NCBI RefSeq assembly: GCF_014651615.1
Contig: NZ_BMXF01000002.1
Location: 351,439 to 415,438, forward strand
Length of the DNA stretch: 64,000 nucleotides
From: Persicitalea jodogahamensis
GTDB lineage: Bacteria; Bacteroidota; Bacteroidia; Cytophagales; Spirosomataceae
Reading direction: 5' to 3'
Below are positions 45,262 to 53,222 of this stretch, piece after piece. Below the pieces are notes generated by a model. That model did not search any database and was not told where the DNA came from. It saw only the letters and a list, made by a program, of their open reading frames with translations. How positions within the stretch are numbered: the first letter of the stretch is position 1; every line of letters begins with the position of its first letter. A program made the translations under genes and the position numbers.

Positions 45262-46719
45262 ATGAATAAAAAATTACGAATGGCCCTCGCGGGCGGTGTG
45301 GTGATAGTGGTAGCCGGATTCGGCCCGGATCAGGAAGGCTGGGAAAAATCCTTCCGCCGTATCGATACCGAAGTACGACAACGCAGCCGGGTATACGAAA
45401 CCCTCGGCGAAGCCACCAGGAAAATCGGCCATCGACTGACGGGAAGTACCCAAGGCATGAAAGCCGAAGAGTATGCTTTCAATCTGCTGAAAAGCTATGG
45501 CTACAACGATGTACAGTACCAACCCTTTGAGGTGGAGTCGTGGAGCCGCGACACGGTAACGCTGAGCATCGTTCCCGAGAGCAGCGACAACTACCGGGAG
45601 GTTCCGGTGGTTTCGCTGGCACATTCACCGGTGATGTCCGACATGAAAGCAGGCATCGTGGACGTGGGTAACGGGCTGGAAGAGGACTTTGAAGCCGTAA
45701 AGGATAAGATCAAAGGCAAAATTGCCGTGGCCAACATTGGGCTCGTAGGCGGGCCGGGAAAAAAGAATCTGCACCGCTCCGAAAAAACTGCCTTGGCCAT
45801 CAAGTACGGCGCGGGCGGTATTATCATGGTCAATCAGGCACCGGGCAAAATCCTGCTCACGGGCACGGCCTCAGTGACGGGGGCCCTCATCGCTATTCCG
45901 GCGGTGTGCATATCCAACGACAGTGGCCGTGAGTTGCGCACCTGGCTGGGCGAAGAAGGCCCGCTGGAAGCCCATATCAATATGCGCAATTTCTCAAAGC
46001 CCATCAAGGCGCGTAATGTCATCGCTACGCTTAAAGGAAAGAGTGACGAGTGCGTGATCGTCGGCGGACATCTCGACTCCTGGGACCTGGCCACGGGTGC
46101 AATCGATAACGGGATCGGCTCTTTTAGCGTACTGGATATTGCCCGTACGTTCAAAGCGTTGAAGGACAAGCCCCGGCGTACCATCAAGTTTGTCATGTTC
46201 ATGGGCGAAGAGCAGGGGTTACTCGGCTCCAAGCACATGGTGCGGGAACTTGTCCGGACGGGCGACATCGAGAAGGTGGCCTACATGATGAATCTTGACA
46301 TGACCAATGACCCCAAAGGGGCCAACGGCTTCGGACGCGCCGATATGGCTGACTTTTTTCAGCAGGTGGGAGCCGATATCAAAAAGGTCGATCCGGCTTT
46401 CGGAAATCAATTCACCAGTCGTGCCGGCCTGCACAGCGATCACCAGCCGTTCATGCTGCAGGGAGTGCCGGTGGCAGGCTTGTCGGGTAGTTTGCCCATG
46501 TCGGTTCTCCAATGCTATCATGCCGACTGCGACCGCTTTGAACTGGTCGATAAGCAGCAATTGGAAAACACTGTCCGTATTGGCTCGATGTACCTCTATG
46601 CCCTGGCAAATGCAAAAACACTTACCGCCAAGCGGCTCAACGACAACCAGACCCGCGACTACCTCACCACGCAGGGGCTCAAGCAGGAGCTGGTACTTGG
46701 TCAGGACTGGCGGTGGTAA
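45262..46719 (+). CDS. M28 family metallopeptidase with PA domain (carboxypeptidase Q-like)
   Basis: 485 aa. A hydrophobic N-terminal segment (residues 7-20) looks like an export signal. A PA domain (about 110-225) interrupts the peptidase domain. Zinc ligands: His and Asp in GGHLDSWDLATGAIDNG, Glu-Glu in MGEEQGLLGS, Asp in MNLDMTND and His in HSDHQPF. Aminopeptidase or dipeptidase acting on peptides in the periplasm. Followed by a hairpin terminator. Confidence 0.88.
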   Translation: MNKKLRMALAGGVVIVVAGFGPDQEGWEKSFRRIDTEVRQRSRVYETLGEATRKIGHRLTGSTQGMKAEEYAFNLLKSYGYNDVQYQPFEVESWSRDTVTLSIVPESSDNYREVPVVSLAHSPVMSDMKAGIVDVGNGLEEDFEAVKDKIKGKIAVANIGLVGGPGKKNLHRSEKTALAIKYGAGGIIMVNQAPGKILLTGTASVTGALIAIPAVCISNDSGRELRTWLGEEGPLEAHINMRNFSKPIKARNVIATLKGKSDECVIVGGHLDSWDLATGAIDNGIGSFSVLDIARTFKALKDKPRRTIKFVMFMGEEQGLLGSKHMVRELVRTGDIEKVAYMMNLDMTNDPKGANGFGRADMADFFQQVGADIKKVDPAFGNQFTSRAGLHSDHQPFMLQGVPVAGLSGSLPMSVLQCYHADCDRFELVDKQQLENTVRIGSMYLYALANAKTLTAKRLNDNQTRDYLTTQGLKQELVLGQDWRW

Positions 46720-46745
46720 ATAAGAAATAACGAAGGTTTGACACA

Positions 46746-46785
46746 AATAAAAAGGCCAACCCCATTTGGGATTGGCCTTTTTATT
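46746..46785. terminator. Bidirectional terminator
   Basis: Perfect 14-bp stem 46746-46759 with 46772-46785 (AATAAAAAGGCCAA and its complement) plus inner CCC/GGG. Serves the M28 peptidase gene on plus and the small lipoprotein gene on minus. Confidence 0.88.
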
Positions 46786-46804
46786 TGTTCGACTTTACTT
46801 TTTA

Positions 46805-46984
46805 TTACAAAGTGTCAGTCATCATGGTGTCCATAGACATAGTGTCCATGTCCATCATCATAGTGTCAGTGTCCATCGTCATGGTAGTTGAATCTTCCAT
46901 AGCGGCGTCCTCAGAAGGTTTGCTGGTGCAAGAAGCGAATGCCATCATGCCGGCAACGAATGCGAATGCAAGTACTTTTTTCAT
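46805..46984 (-). CDS. 59-aa lipoprotein with Met-Asp-Thr repeats
   Basis: A complete small gene: ATG (46984), AT-rich leader, signal peptide with lipobox FASC (Cys19), then a tail built almost only of Met, Asp, Thr and Ser (MTMDTDTMMMDMDTMSMDT and similar). A promoter-like element lies 33 nt upstream and a terminator follows. The composition of the tail (alternating thioether and carboxylate side chains) would suit weak metal binding, for example copper, but that is inference. Function unknown. Confidence 0.75.
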   Translation of the reverse strand: MKKVLAFAFVAGMMAFASCTSKPSEDAAMEDSTTMTMDTDTMMMDMDTMSMDTMMTDTL

Positions 46985-47016
46985 TTTTTGTAGTGTTAAT
47001 AAGGTTTTTGATGGGA

Positions 47017-47045
47017 CAAATGTACTACGAAAAAATGATCTGCAA
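47017..47045 (-). promoter_or_regulatory. Promoter of the small lipoprotein gene
   Basis: On the minus strand TTG (47045-47043), 18-nt spacer, TACATTTG (complement of 47017-47024). The start codon lies 32 nt further. Good consensus match. Confidence 0.5.
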
Positions 47046-47145
47046 AATTATTTGGGTTGTATTTTTCCCAGAACTTAGAATTTCCTTAGAAAATGATGCA
47101 AGTGCTTGTTTTTATACAAAGCAGCTTCTAAGATATATATTTTGC

Positions 47146-47922
47146 TCAGACAGCCTTGACAGATTTTTGGTTGAAGGCCTTCACGCATTGTGCTATTTCG
47201 GGAAGCAGGAGTGGGTTGCGCTCGATTCCGTTGCCGATCACGACTACATCAGCCCCCGCTTCCAGCGCCGTATAGGCCTTCTCGCCGGAGTCGATGCCGC
47301 CACCCACGATCAGCGGGGTGTCGGTGGCCGAGCTCACTGCAGCTATAATGGCTTCCGGTACGGCATACTGCGCGCCACTGCCCGCGTCAAGGTACATGAG
47401 CTTCAAGCCAAGCATCTCACCCGCCATGGCAGTACAGGCGGCCACGCTGGGCTTATCGTGAGGCATGGGGGTCGTGTTGCTCATGTAGGAAACCGTAGTG
47501 AGCTTGCCACTCTCGACCAGCATATAGCCGGTTGGCAGAATTTCAAGCTGACTCTGCCGTAGTAGGGGAGCAGCGATGACGTGCTGGCCAATCAGTAATT
47601 CGGGGTTGCGCCCGGATATGAGGGAAAGCAACAGGATCGCATCCGCACTCGGCTCGATATGCAGACTGTTTCCAGGAAAAAGGATCGCTGGAATACTGGT
47701 ATGCTCATGGATGGCTGCCACCAACTGGTCGATGGCATAACGGGTGACCAGGCTGCCTCCCACAAAAAAGAAATCGACGCCATAAGAGGCGGCATTTGCC
47801 AGAAATTCCGGAAAATTGGAGAAATCTACCTTATCAGGGTCCAACAGCACGGCAAAAGATTTCTTTTGCTCGTGACGCTTTTTCTTCAAAAGGGCCGCTA
47901 TTTTAGTATTCTTCTGCTGCAT
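47146..47922 (-). CDS. Geranylgeranylglyceryl/heptaprenylglyceryl phosphate synthase family
   Basis: 258 aa from ATG at 47922; an open frame extends far upstream but overlaps the holin-like gene and has no matching content. TIM-barrel prenyltransferase with AVLLDPDKV, FVGGSLVT, IPAILFPGNS, YLDAGSGA and the phosphate site VGGGIDSG...VIGNGIE. The family joins a polyprenyl diphosphate to glycerol-1-phosphate; bacterial members make ether-linked prenylglycerols whose role in Bacteroidota is unclear. Confidence 0.9.
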   Translation of the reverse strand: MQQKNTKIAALLKKKRHEQKKSFAVLLDPDKVDFSNFPEFLANAASYGVDFFFVGGSLVTRYAIDQLVAAIHEHTSIPAILFPGNSLHIEPSADAILLLSLISGRNPELLIGQHVIAAPLLRQSQLEILPTGYMLVESGKLTTVSYMSNTTPMPHDKPSVAACTAMAGEMLGLKLMYLDAGSGAQYAVPEAIIAAVSSATDTPLIVGGGIDSGEKAYTALEAGADVVVIGNGIERNPLLLPEIAQCVKAFNQKSVKAV

Positions 47923-48029
47923 CCGGTGATTCTGGGTAGTGTCACTTATTGCTGACTGCTCACGAAATTGCCCAAAAGTAATGAATTGCCGGCAAAGGCT
48001 TTCTGATTTGGACTGATTCTGGTTTCCGC

Positions 48030-48365
48030 TTAGTCCAGGAACATTCCCAGAATCCCCGAAATAACGGCGACGATAAGGGCGAAAAGGGCTGCCGAAATAA
48101 AGCCATTCACCGCAAAGCCATCCACCAGCGCGGCGGCGAAGTACACCATCAGAATATTGATGACAAAGTAAAAGAGCCCCAGTGTCAGAATTGTAATGGG
48201 CAGGGCAAGGATTTGCAGTACGGGCCGCACGAAGGCATTGAGAAAGCCCAGCACGATGGCGGCGATGAGCGCAGTGGTGACGTTGGTGACGACGACGCCA
48301 TCCAGCAGGTTGGCCGCAACGATGATGGCGACGGTGCTGATGACCAGACGGAGAAGGAGGTTCAT
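48030..48365 (-). CDS. Phage-holin-family small membrane protein
   Basis: 111 aa, four hydrophobic segments (about 3-20, 32-50, 56-78, 88-110) and the family pattern GFLNAFVRPVLQILALPITILTLGLF. This YvlD-like protein family is called phage holin family but occurs as a chromosomal gene in many bacteria; there is no phage gene near it. Function unknown. Confidence 0.85.
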   Translation of the reverse strand: MNLLLRLVISTVAIIVAANLLDGVVVTNVTTALIAAIVLGFLNAFVRPVLQILALPITILTLGLFYFVINILMVYFAAALVDGFAVNGFISAALFALIVAVISGILGMFLD

Positions 48366-48369
48366 TGGA

Positions 48370-48461
48370 GTTTATGAGTTTAAAGTTTATGAGTGTATAA
48401 GTTTGATAAAGTTCAGGAGTCAGCAAAACTCATGTACTCATAAACTTACCGACTCATGAAC
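48370..48461. repeat. Short repeat cluster between holin-like gene and hisIE
   Basis: GTTTATGAGT occurs at 48370-48379 and 48385-48394; its inverse ACTCATAAAC at 48436-48445; GTTCAGGAGTC at 48411-48421 has a one-mismatch inverse at 48451-48461. The words overlap in a way that permits several alternative hairpins. Confidence 0.5.
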
Positions 48462-48465
48462 TCAA

Positions 48466-49065
48466 TTATTGGTGACGGGTACGAAGAACGCTGATTATTT
48501 CGTCTAAGTCAATATTTTTATGTTCCAGAAGTACCAAAAGATGGAAGAGCAGGTCGGCAACCTCACCTTTGAACAGGTCGTCGTTATCGTCTTTGGCCTC
48601 GATCACGACTTCCACGGCTTCCTCCCCAACCTTCTGAGCAATTTTGTTGACCCCTTTTCGGAATAGGGAAGTTGTGTAAGAGGTGTCGGAAGGGTTTTGT
48701 TTGCGGTCGCGGATGATCCTCTTTTGTAAGTAATTCAAGAACGGAGCCTGACCGTCATTGACTTCGTCAAAACAAGTGTCGGCCCCGGTATGGCAGGTGG
48801 GTCCGGCGGGGTCGGCTTTGATCAGAATCGTATCGCCGTCGCAGTCTGTGAGTATTTCCTTAACGTGCAGGAAGTTATCGCTTGTTTCGCCCTTGGTCCA
48901 GAGCCGTTGCTTGCTACGGCTAAAAAAGGTCACTTTGCCTTCGGCTTTGGTTTTGTCAAGCGCCTCGGCGTTCATATAGCCCAACATCAGTACTTTGCCC
49001 GTGGCGTGGTCCTGAATGATGGCGGGGAGAAGGCCGTCGGGGGATTTTTGGAAATCAAGATTCAT
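48466..49065 (-). CDS. hisIE: Bifunctional phosphoribosyl-AMP cyclohydrolase/phosphoribosyl-ATP pyrophosphatase
   Basis: 199 aa, steps 2 and 3 of histidine synthesis. HisI domain (about 1-105): VLMLGYMN, SKQRLWTKGETS, zinc-site region DCDGDTILIKADPAGPTCHTG. HisE domain (about 110-199): KVGEEAVEVVIEAKD and ADLLFHLLVLLEHK. Last gene of the minus-strand hisH-hisA-hisF-hisIE cluster, 117 bp after hisF. Confidence 0.97.
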   Translation of the reverse strand: MNLDFQKSPDGLLPAIIQDHATGKVLMLGYMNAEALDKTKAEGKVTFFSRSKQRLWTKGETSDNFLHVKEILTDCDGDTILIKADPAGPTCHTGADTCFDEVNDGQAPFLNYLQKRIIRDRKQNPSDTSYTTSLFRKGVNKIAQKVGEEAVEVVIEAKDDNDDLFKGEVADLLFHLLVLLEHKNIDLDEIISVLRTRHQ

Positions 49066-49182
49066 AGTTCAAATTATTGAGGGGAGGGCTGTGTGTCCGC
49101 CCGGCATGCGTCAGCAGTTGGGTAGAACTTGCGATACGGCTTTCCAGCGACGCGATAAGACGGCCAGGCTGGCCGTACCACA

Positions 49183-49965
49183 TTACAAGCGCATCGGTAG
49201 TCCCTTGTCTTGCAAATATTGCTTTAAATCGGGAATGTCGATTTCCCGGAAATGAAAAATACTGGCGGCGAGTCCGGCATCGGCCTTGCCGGTGGTAAAC
49301 ACTTCCTGAAAGTGATCCATCGTTCCGGCGCCGCCCGAGGCAATTACAGGAATATTGGCGGCACCAGAAATGGTAGCCGTGAGTTCCAGCGCGAAGCCGT
49401 TTTTAGTGCCATCCGTGTCCATCGAGGTCAGCAGGATCTCGCCCGCGCCGCGGTCTTCTACTTCTTTGGCCCAGGGAATTGTTTTAATAGCAGTGGGTGT
49501 ACGCCCGCCGTGGGTGTGGACGAGGTGGTCACCGCCCGCGTCGGGCACGTCCTCAATGTGCGGCACGTATCGGCTGTCAATCGCCACCACGATGCACTGA
49601 CTACCAAATTCCAGCGCCAGTTCGTCGATCAGGGCCGGGTTCCTCACTGCGGCCGAATTGATCGAAACCTTATCGGCGCCGGCATGAAGCAGCGCCGACA
49701 CGTCGGCCTTGGAAGAAATCCCGCCTCCCACCGTGAAGGGTATATTGACCGTATGCGCCACGCGTCTTACCAGTTCAATGAAAGTACCCCGGCCCTCCAC
49801 GGTAGCAGTGATGTCCAGGAATACCAGTTCGTCGGCCCCTTGTGCGGCGTAGAGCGCTCCGAGTTCTACGGCGTCGCCTGCATCACGAAGGTTCACGAAG
49901 TTGACACCCTTTACGGTACGCCCGTCCTTGACATCCAGACAGGGAATAATGCGCTTGGTCAGCAT
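49183..49965 (-). CDS. hisF: Imidazole glycerol phosphate synthase cyclase subunit
   Basis: 260 aa TIM barrel forming IGP and AICAR with ammonia from HisH. Catalytic Asp regions [14 protein letters not shown] and [14 protein letters not shown], phosphate site [10 protein letters not shown]. Overlaps the 3' end of hisA by 7 bp, implying coupled translation. Confidence 0.97.
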   Translation of the reverse strand: MLTKRIIPCLDVKDGRTVKGVNFVNLRDAGDAVELGALYAAQGADELVFLDITATVEGRGTFIELVRRVAHTVNIPFTVGGGISSKADVSALLHAGADKVSINSAAVRNPALIDELALEFGSQCIVVAIDSRYVPHIEDVPDAGGDHLVHTHGGRTPTAIKTIPWAKEVEDRGAGEILLTSMDTDGTKNGFALELTATISGAANIPVIASGGAGTMDHFQEVFTTGKADAGLAASIFHFREIDIPDLKQYLQDKGLPMRL

Positions 49966-50684
49966 AGTTCGTTCAATTTGCTTAGTTCGGCCAGCGTTAC
50001 GCGGCCCTCATAAATGGCTTTGCCCACGATGACGCCATAAAGTCCCATCTCGGCCAGCCGTTCGAGATCGCCCATGTCGCTGACCCCGCCGCTGGCGATG
50101 ACGTGCAGATCGGGGCATTTGTCTTGCAGATTGTTGTACAGGTCAAAAGACGGACCCTGCAGCAGGCCGTCTTTGGCGACGTCAGTGCTGATGATGTACT
50201 TCACGCCTTTTTGCTGGTACTTTTCCACAAAATCATACACCCAAAGTTCGGTACCTTCCTCCCAGCCGCTGACGGCAATTTTCTCGTTTTTGGCGTCGGC
50301 ACCCAGGATGATTTTCTCGCCGCCATAGGTTTTCAGCCAATGCTCGAATAAATCAGGCTGCTTTACGGCTACGCTGCCGCCCGTCACCTGTTTGGCACCA
50401 CACTCGAAAGCCACCCGCAGGTCGTCGTCTGACTGAACACCGCCGCCGAAATCTACGTGCAGACCTGTTTTGCCGGCGATCGTTTCAAGTACCTTCCAGT
50501 TGACGACCTTCTTGGCTTTGGCTCCGTCCAGGTCCACCAGGTGCAGGCGTGTGAGTCCGGCGTCTTCAAACTGTTTGGCTACTTCGAGCGGTTTTTCATT
50601 ATAGATTTTCTTCTGTGCGTAGTCGCCCTGTGTGAGGCGAACGCACTTGCCTTCGATGAGGTCTATGGCGGGAATGATGTTCAT
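49959..50684 (-). CDS. hisA: ProFAR isomerase
   Basis: 241-aa TIM barrel catalysing the Amadori rearrangement in histidine synthesis. [19 protein letters not shown] at the N-terminus contains the catalytic Asp; the second Asp is in [14 protein letters not shown]; phosphate loop [10 protein letters not shown]. Lies between hisH (70-bp gap) and hisF (7-bp overlap). Confidence 0.97.
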   Translation of the reverse strand: MNIIPAIDLIEGKCVRLTQGDYAQKKIYNEKPLEVAKQFEDAGLTRLHLVDLDGAKAKKVVNWKVLETIAGKTGLHVDFGGGVQSDDDLRVAFECGAKQVTGGSVAVKQPDLFEHWLKTYGGEKIILGADAKNEKIAVSGWEEGTELWVYDFVEKYQQKGVKYIISTDVAKDGLLQGPSFDLYNNLQDKCPDLHVIASGGVSDMGDLERLAEMGLYGVIVGKAIYEGRVTLAELSKLNELC

Positions 50685-50754
50685 TTTTTAAGGGGCAAAG
50701 TTTCAAAGGTACAGAGGCAAAAAGTGTAGTTTGGCGGGAAGCGTTTTGATTGAT

Positions 50755-51345
50755 TTATTCACCTTTTAAAAAATTACTTAGAATCTTTTCGCCCACATCG
50801 CCGCTGATTTCGCAGTGGAACTGGGCGGCGTAGAAATTATCACGGTGCAGCATGGCGCTGAATGGATGGATGTAGTTGCAGGTAGCAATGGTGTAGTCGC
50901 AGACGGGCGGCGCGTAGCTGTGGACAAAATAGACATAGGCTTTCTCTTCCAGTCCTGTCAGCAAGGTACTTTGGTAGTCGTAGATGCTGTTCCAGCCCAT
51001 ATGGGGTACTTTGACGCCGGGAGTTTTTGGAAACCTTTTTACATCCACATCGAAAATCCCCAGACAGTCGGTGCTGTTTTCTTCGGAATAACGGCACATG
51101 AGCTGCATTCCTATGCAGGTACCCAGCACGGGCTGCGTTAGCGACGGTATGAGCTTATCCAGCTTTTTGCTGCGCAGGTAGGCCATCGCGGTACTTGCCT
51201 CGCCTACGCCGGGGAAAATCACCCGATCTGCCGAGCGGATTTCTTCTTCCTCATCGGTATAAAGGTAGTTTACGCCCAGGCGATCCAGTGCATACATGAC
51301 CGACTGGACGTTACCCGCGTTGTATTTGATAATGACAGTTTTCAA
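50755..51345 (-). CDS. hisH: Imidazole glycerol phosphate synthase glutaminase subunit
   Basis: 196-aa class I glutamine amidotransferase feeding ammonia to HisF. Cys in GTCIGMQLM, His/Glu in QFHCEISGDVG (usual form HPE). Start is TTG at 51345, required to keep the conserved MKTVIIKYNAGNVQSV beginning; no ATG is available. It is the first gene of the his cluster and lies 62 bp after a terminator hairpin preceded by a His-His leader peptide. Confidence 0.96.
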   Translation of the reverse strand: MKTVIIKYNAGNVQSVMYALDRLGVNYLYTDEEEEIRSADRVIFPGVGEASTAMAYLRSKKLDKLIPSLTQPVLGTCIGMQLMCRYSEENSTDCLGIFDVDVKRFPKTPGVKVPHMGWNSIYDYQSTLLTGLEEKAYVYFVHSYAPPVCDYTIATCNYIHPFSAMLHRDNFYAAQFHCEISGDVGEKILSNFLKGE

Positions 51346-51406
51346 AGGGCTGTTGATGTAATGAATTGTTTAGGGTATCCGTCGAAGTATAATCTGAATA
51401 ATTCAC

Positions 51407-51444
51407 AAAAAGAAGCCCGATTCTTTGCGGAACCGGGCTTCGGG
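51407..51444 (-). terminator. Attenuator terminator/antiterminator upstream of hisH
   Basis: On the minus strand GAAGCCCG (51441-51434) pairs with CGGGCTTC (51419-51412) followed by TTTTT (51411-51407): an intrinsic terminator 62 bp before hisH. Its 5' arm is overlapped by CCCGAAGCC (51444-51436), which is perfectly complementary (9 bp) to GGCTTCGGG (51504-51496) just after the leader peptide, so an antiterminator can form instead. Confidence 0.75.
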
Positions 51445-51501
51445 GTACACTGTATTCAACCTTATTACACAGTATTATCTTTTGTCGACACTCCTCCCGA
51501 A

Positions 51502-51519
51502 GCCTTTAACCAAAAAGGC
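51502..51519 (-). promoter_or_regulatory. Anti-antiterminator hairpin (segments 1:2) of the his leader
   Basis: GCCTTT (51519-51514, inside the leader peptide codons after His-His) pairs with AAAGGC (51507-51502), loop 6 nt. AAAGGC shares GGC with the antiterminator strand GGCTTCGGG (51504-51496), so the 1:2 and 2:3 pairings exclude each other as in classical amino-acid attenuators. Confidence 0.6.
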
Positions 51520-51556
51520 GATGATGCAGCAGGCAGCGGGATATTGTCTTTGACAT
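51506..51556 (-). CDS. Putative his operon leader peptide
   Basis: 16-codon frame MSKTISRCLLHHRLFG with consecutive His codons 11-12 (CAT CAT, 51526-51521), preceded after 4 nt by a -7 element and followed by the terminator of the his cluster. A ribosome stalled at the His codons would cover segment 1 (GCCTTT) and free segment 2, favouring the antiterminator. Only two His codons are present, fewer than in enteric his leaders. Length, position and the three mutually exclusive pairings support the call; it is too short for coding statistics. Confidence 0.55.
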   Translation of the reverse strand: MSKTISRCLLHHRLFG

Positions 51557-51560
51557 GGGG

Positions 51561-51568
51561 CAAAGATA
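51561..51568 (-). promoter_or_regulatory. -7 element of the his leader transcript
   Basis: TATCTTTG (complement of 51561-51568) fits TAnnTTTG; the start site would fall at or just before the leader ATG at 51556, making the leader peptide almost leaderless. No clear -33 TTG at 19-20 nt. Confidence 0.4.
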
Positions 51569-51602
51569 AAAAATGTTTTTGATGGAAAATAGAAATACTT
51601 GC

Positions 51603-52526
51603 TCAAAACAATTCTCCCTGAATCACCTGCGCCCTGATTTCGGGCGGCTGAACGGAGAGGCCCATCTTGGCATTGAAGCCTTCGATCCAGTACTTGGCCA
51701 ATTCCGGGGAATAGGTATTGTCTTCGGTATGGATGAAAATAAAAACCCGCTGCAAGCCTTGCTCCATCCACGCCCGGATACGCTGCAGCCATTCGTCGGT
51801 ACGCGAATAATCGGTCGGGTGTAGCTCATTACCCACAAAGCGCAGCGTGAGCGTAGGCGTGGTGAGCGCCATGTGCAGCACGTCGCGGCGACCCGACACA
51901 TCGGACATCACCGTGCCGACACCCAATTCGTGAAACAATTCAAGCGTGCGCTGCCAGGCATAGTCATCGGTAAACCAGCTCGGGTGCCGAAACTCGACCG
52001 CAATGGGAAAATCTTTGGGTAGAGCTTTCAGGAAAAACTCGAGATTTGAGAATTTGGACGTATCGAACGAAGGCCCCAATTGCAGAAAAGTAGTCCCCAA
52101 CTTGTCTTCCAAGCCTAGGACTGCCCGCACAAATTCATCCGAAGGCAGTATCACGTTCACCAGTTGAGCATCGTGGCTGATGGCCTGCGGCCACTTGGGG
52201 CAGTACTTGAAGCCGTCGGGGGCGGTGTCGCGCCAGCGGTCGATGGTGTCGTCGGTGGGTATCTGGTAGTGCGTCACGTTCAGTTCGATGGTGTTGAACT
52301 GCCGGGTATAGTGGTAGAGGAAATCTTTGTCTTTGGCGTTGGTCGGGTAAATCTTGCCTACCCACTCTTTGTTGGCCCAAATCGGCGGCCCGACGTACAC
52401 CTCCATTTTGGGCGAAGGCGTAACGCTTGTCAGCGCGGCGTCTGCCAGCGTTTCTGTGGTGAACGTATGCGTATTAGGAAGCGTGAAGTCTACGCCTTCA
52501 ATGTTGTCCAGTTTTCCGAAATCCAT
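51603..52526 (-). CDS. DUF72 family TIM-barrel protein
   Basis: 307 aa from ATG at 52526 (MDFGKLDNIEGVDFTLP), the usual Bacteroidota beginning; an in-frame ATG 33 bp upstream adds an unlikely hydrophobic stretch. DUF72 signatures: VYVGPPIWANKEWVGKIYP, FNTIELNVTHYQIP, CPKWPQAISHD, VEFRHPSWF. DUF72 proteins have a TIM-barrel fold and unknown activity. It reads toward the his cluster, but the his promoter and terminator lie in between. Confidence 0.88.
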   Translation of the reverse strand: MDFGKLDNIEGVDFTLPNTHTFTTETLADAALTSVTPSPKMEVYVGPPIWANKEWVGKIYPTNAKDKDFLYHYTRQFNTIELNVTHYQIPTDDTIDRWRDTAPDGFKYCPKWPQAISHDAQLVNVILPSDEFVRAVLGLEDKLGTTFLQLGPSFDTSKFSNLEFFLKALPKDFPIAVEFRHPSWFTDDYAWQRTLELFHELGVGTVMSDVSGRRDVLHMALTTPTLTLRFVGNELHPTDYSRTDEWLQRIRAWMEQGLQRVFIFIHTEDNTYSPELAKYWIEGFNAKMGLSVQPPEIRAQVIQGELF

Positions 52527-52581
52527 AGGAAGCCAATTAAAGAATAAAAAGTAGGGCAATCGGTTAGAGCGACAGGCTATT

Positions 52582-52589
52582 TATATTTG
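52582..52589 (+). promoter_or_regulatory. -7 element upstream of the GNAT gene
   Basis: TATATTTG at 52582-52589 matches TAnnTTTG and lies 32 nt before the ATG at 52622; the -33 box is weak. Confidence 0.35.
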
Positions 52590-52621
52590 CCTGTTTCCTA
52601 AACTATAAAAACAACAATACT

Positions 52622-53221
52622 ATGCCAAACTGGTTGAATTCCATAAAACTGGAAGGAAAAAAAGTAGACCTGGTCCCTCTGGAAAAATCGCATCGGGAAG
52701 GTCTGATGAAAGCCGCCGCTGATGGCGAATTATGGAATATCTGGTACACACTGATACCCACAGAAGAGACAATCGACACCTACCTGGAAAATGCTTTTCG
52801 GGAGCAGGAGAATGGGAAGTCTCTACCGTTCGCGGTGGTCAATAAAGCGGATGGCAGAATAATCGGCACGACACGGTACTGCAATATCGATTCGGCAAAC
52901 CGACGCCTGGAAATAGGCCATACCTGGTACGCCAAAAGCGTTCAGCGCACGGGCGTGAACACCGAATGCAAGTACCTGCTGCTCCGACACGCCTTTGAAA
53001 GTCTCCATACGATAGCGGTAGAATTCAGAACCAACTGGTTCAACTACCGCTCGCGCAACGCCATCCTCCGGCTCGGGGCGAAACAGGATGGAGTGCTACG
53101 AAATCACCGCATCGACCAACAGGGATTGCTGCGCGATACCGTGGTATTTTCCATTATCCAATCGGAATGGAAAACCGTGAAAATGTCGCTGGAATTTGAG
53201 ATGAGTAAGGTACGGCCATAA
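52622..53221 (+). CDS. GNAT family N-acetyltransferase (RimJ/RimL-like)
   Basis: 199 aa. Acetyl-CoA-dependent acetyltransferase fold: KVDLVPLEKSHREGL, IIGTTRYCNIDSANRRLEIGHTWY, and the R/Q-x-x-G-x-G/A-equivalent region QRTGVNTECKYLLLRHAFE. The late strand VEFRTNWFNYRSRNAILRLGAK fits RimJ/RimL type enzymes. Substrate unknown. Confidence 0.85.
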   Translation: MPNWLNSIKLEGKKVDLVPLEKSHREGLMKAAADGELWNIWYTLIPTEETIDTYLENAFREQENGKSLPFAVVNKADGRIIGTTRYCNIDSANRRLEIGHTWYAKSVQRTGVNTECKYLLLRHAFESLHTIAVEFRTNWFNYRSRNAILRLGAKQDGVLRNHRIDQQGLLRDTVVFSIIQSEWKTVKMSLEFEMSKVRP

Positions 53222-53222
53222 A

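Noticed and set aside
46805-46940. Repeated TCATGGTGTCCAT-like units resembling a CRISPR or tandem array
   Set aside because: The units are in-frame codons for a Met-Asp-Thr tail; there are no spacers of constant length and no cas genes.
48030-48365. Prophage signal from a holin-family protein
   Set aside because: No other phage gene is present, and the family is common as a chromosomal membrane protein.
47923-48426. N-terminal extension of the GGGP synthase frame
   Set aside because: It runs antisense-free but out of phase through the holin-like gene and carries no TIM-barrel content; ATG at 47922 gives the usual length.
51475-51792. 105-codon minus-strand frame overlapping the DUF72 3' end and the his leader
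   Set aside because: It is out of phase with DUF72 across a well-supported gene; the better reading of its 3' part is the 16-codon leader in another frame with attenuator structures.
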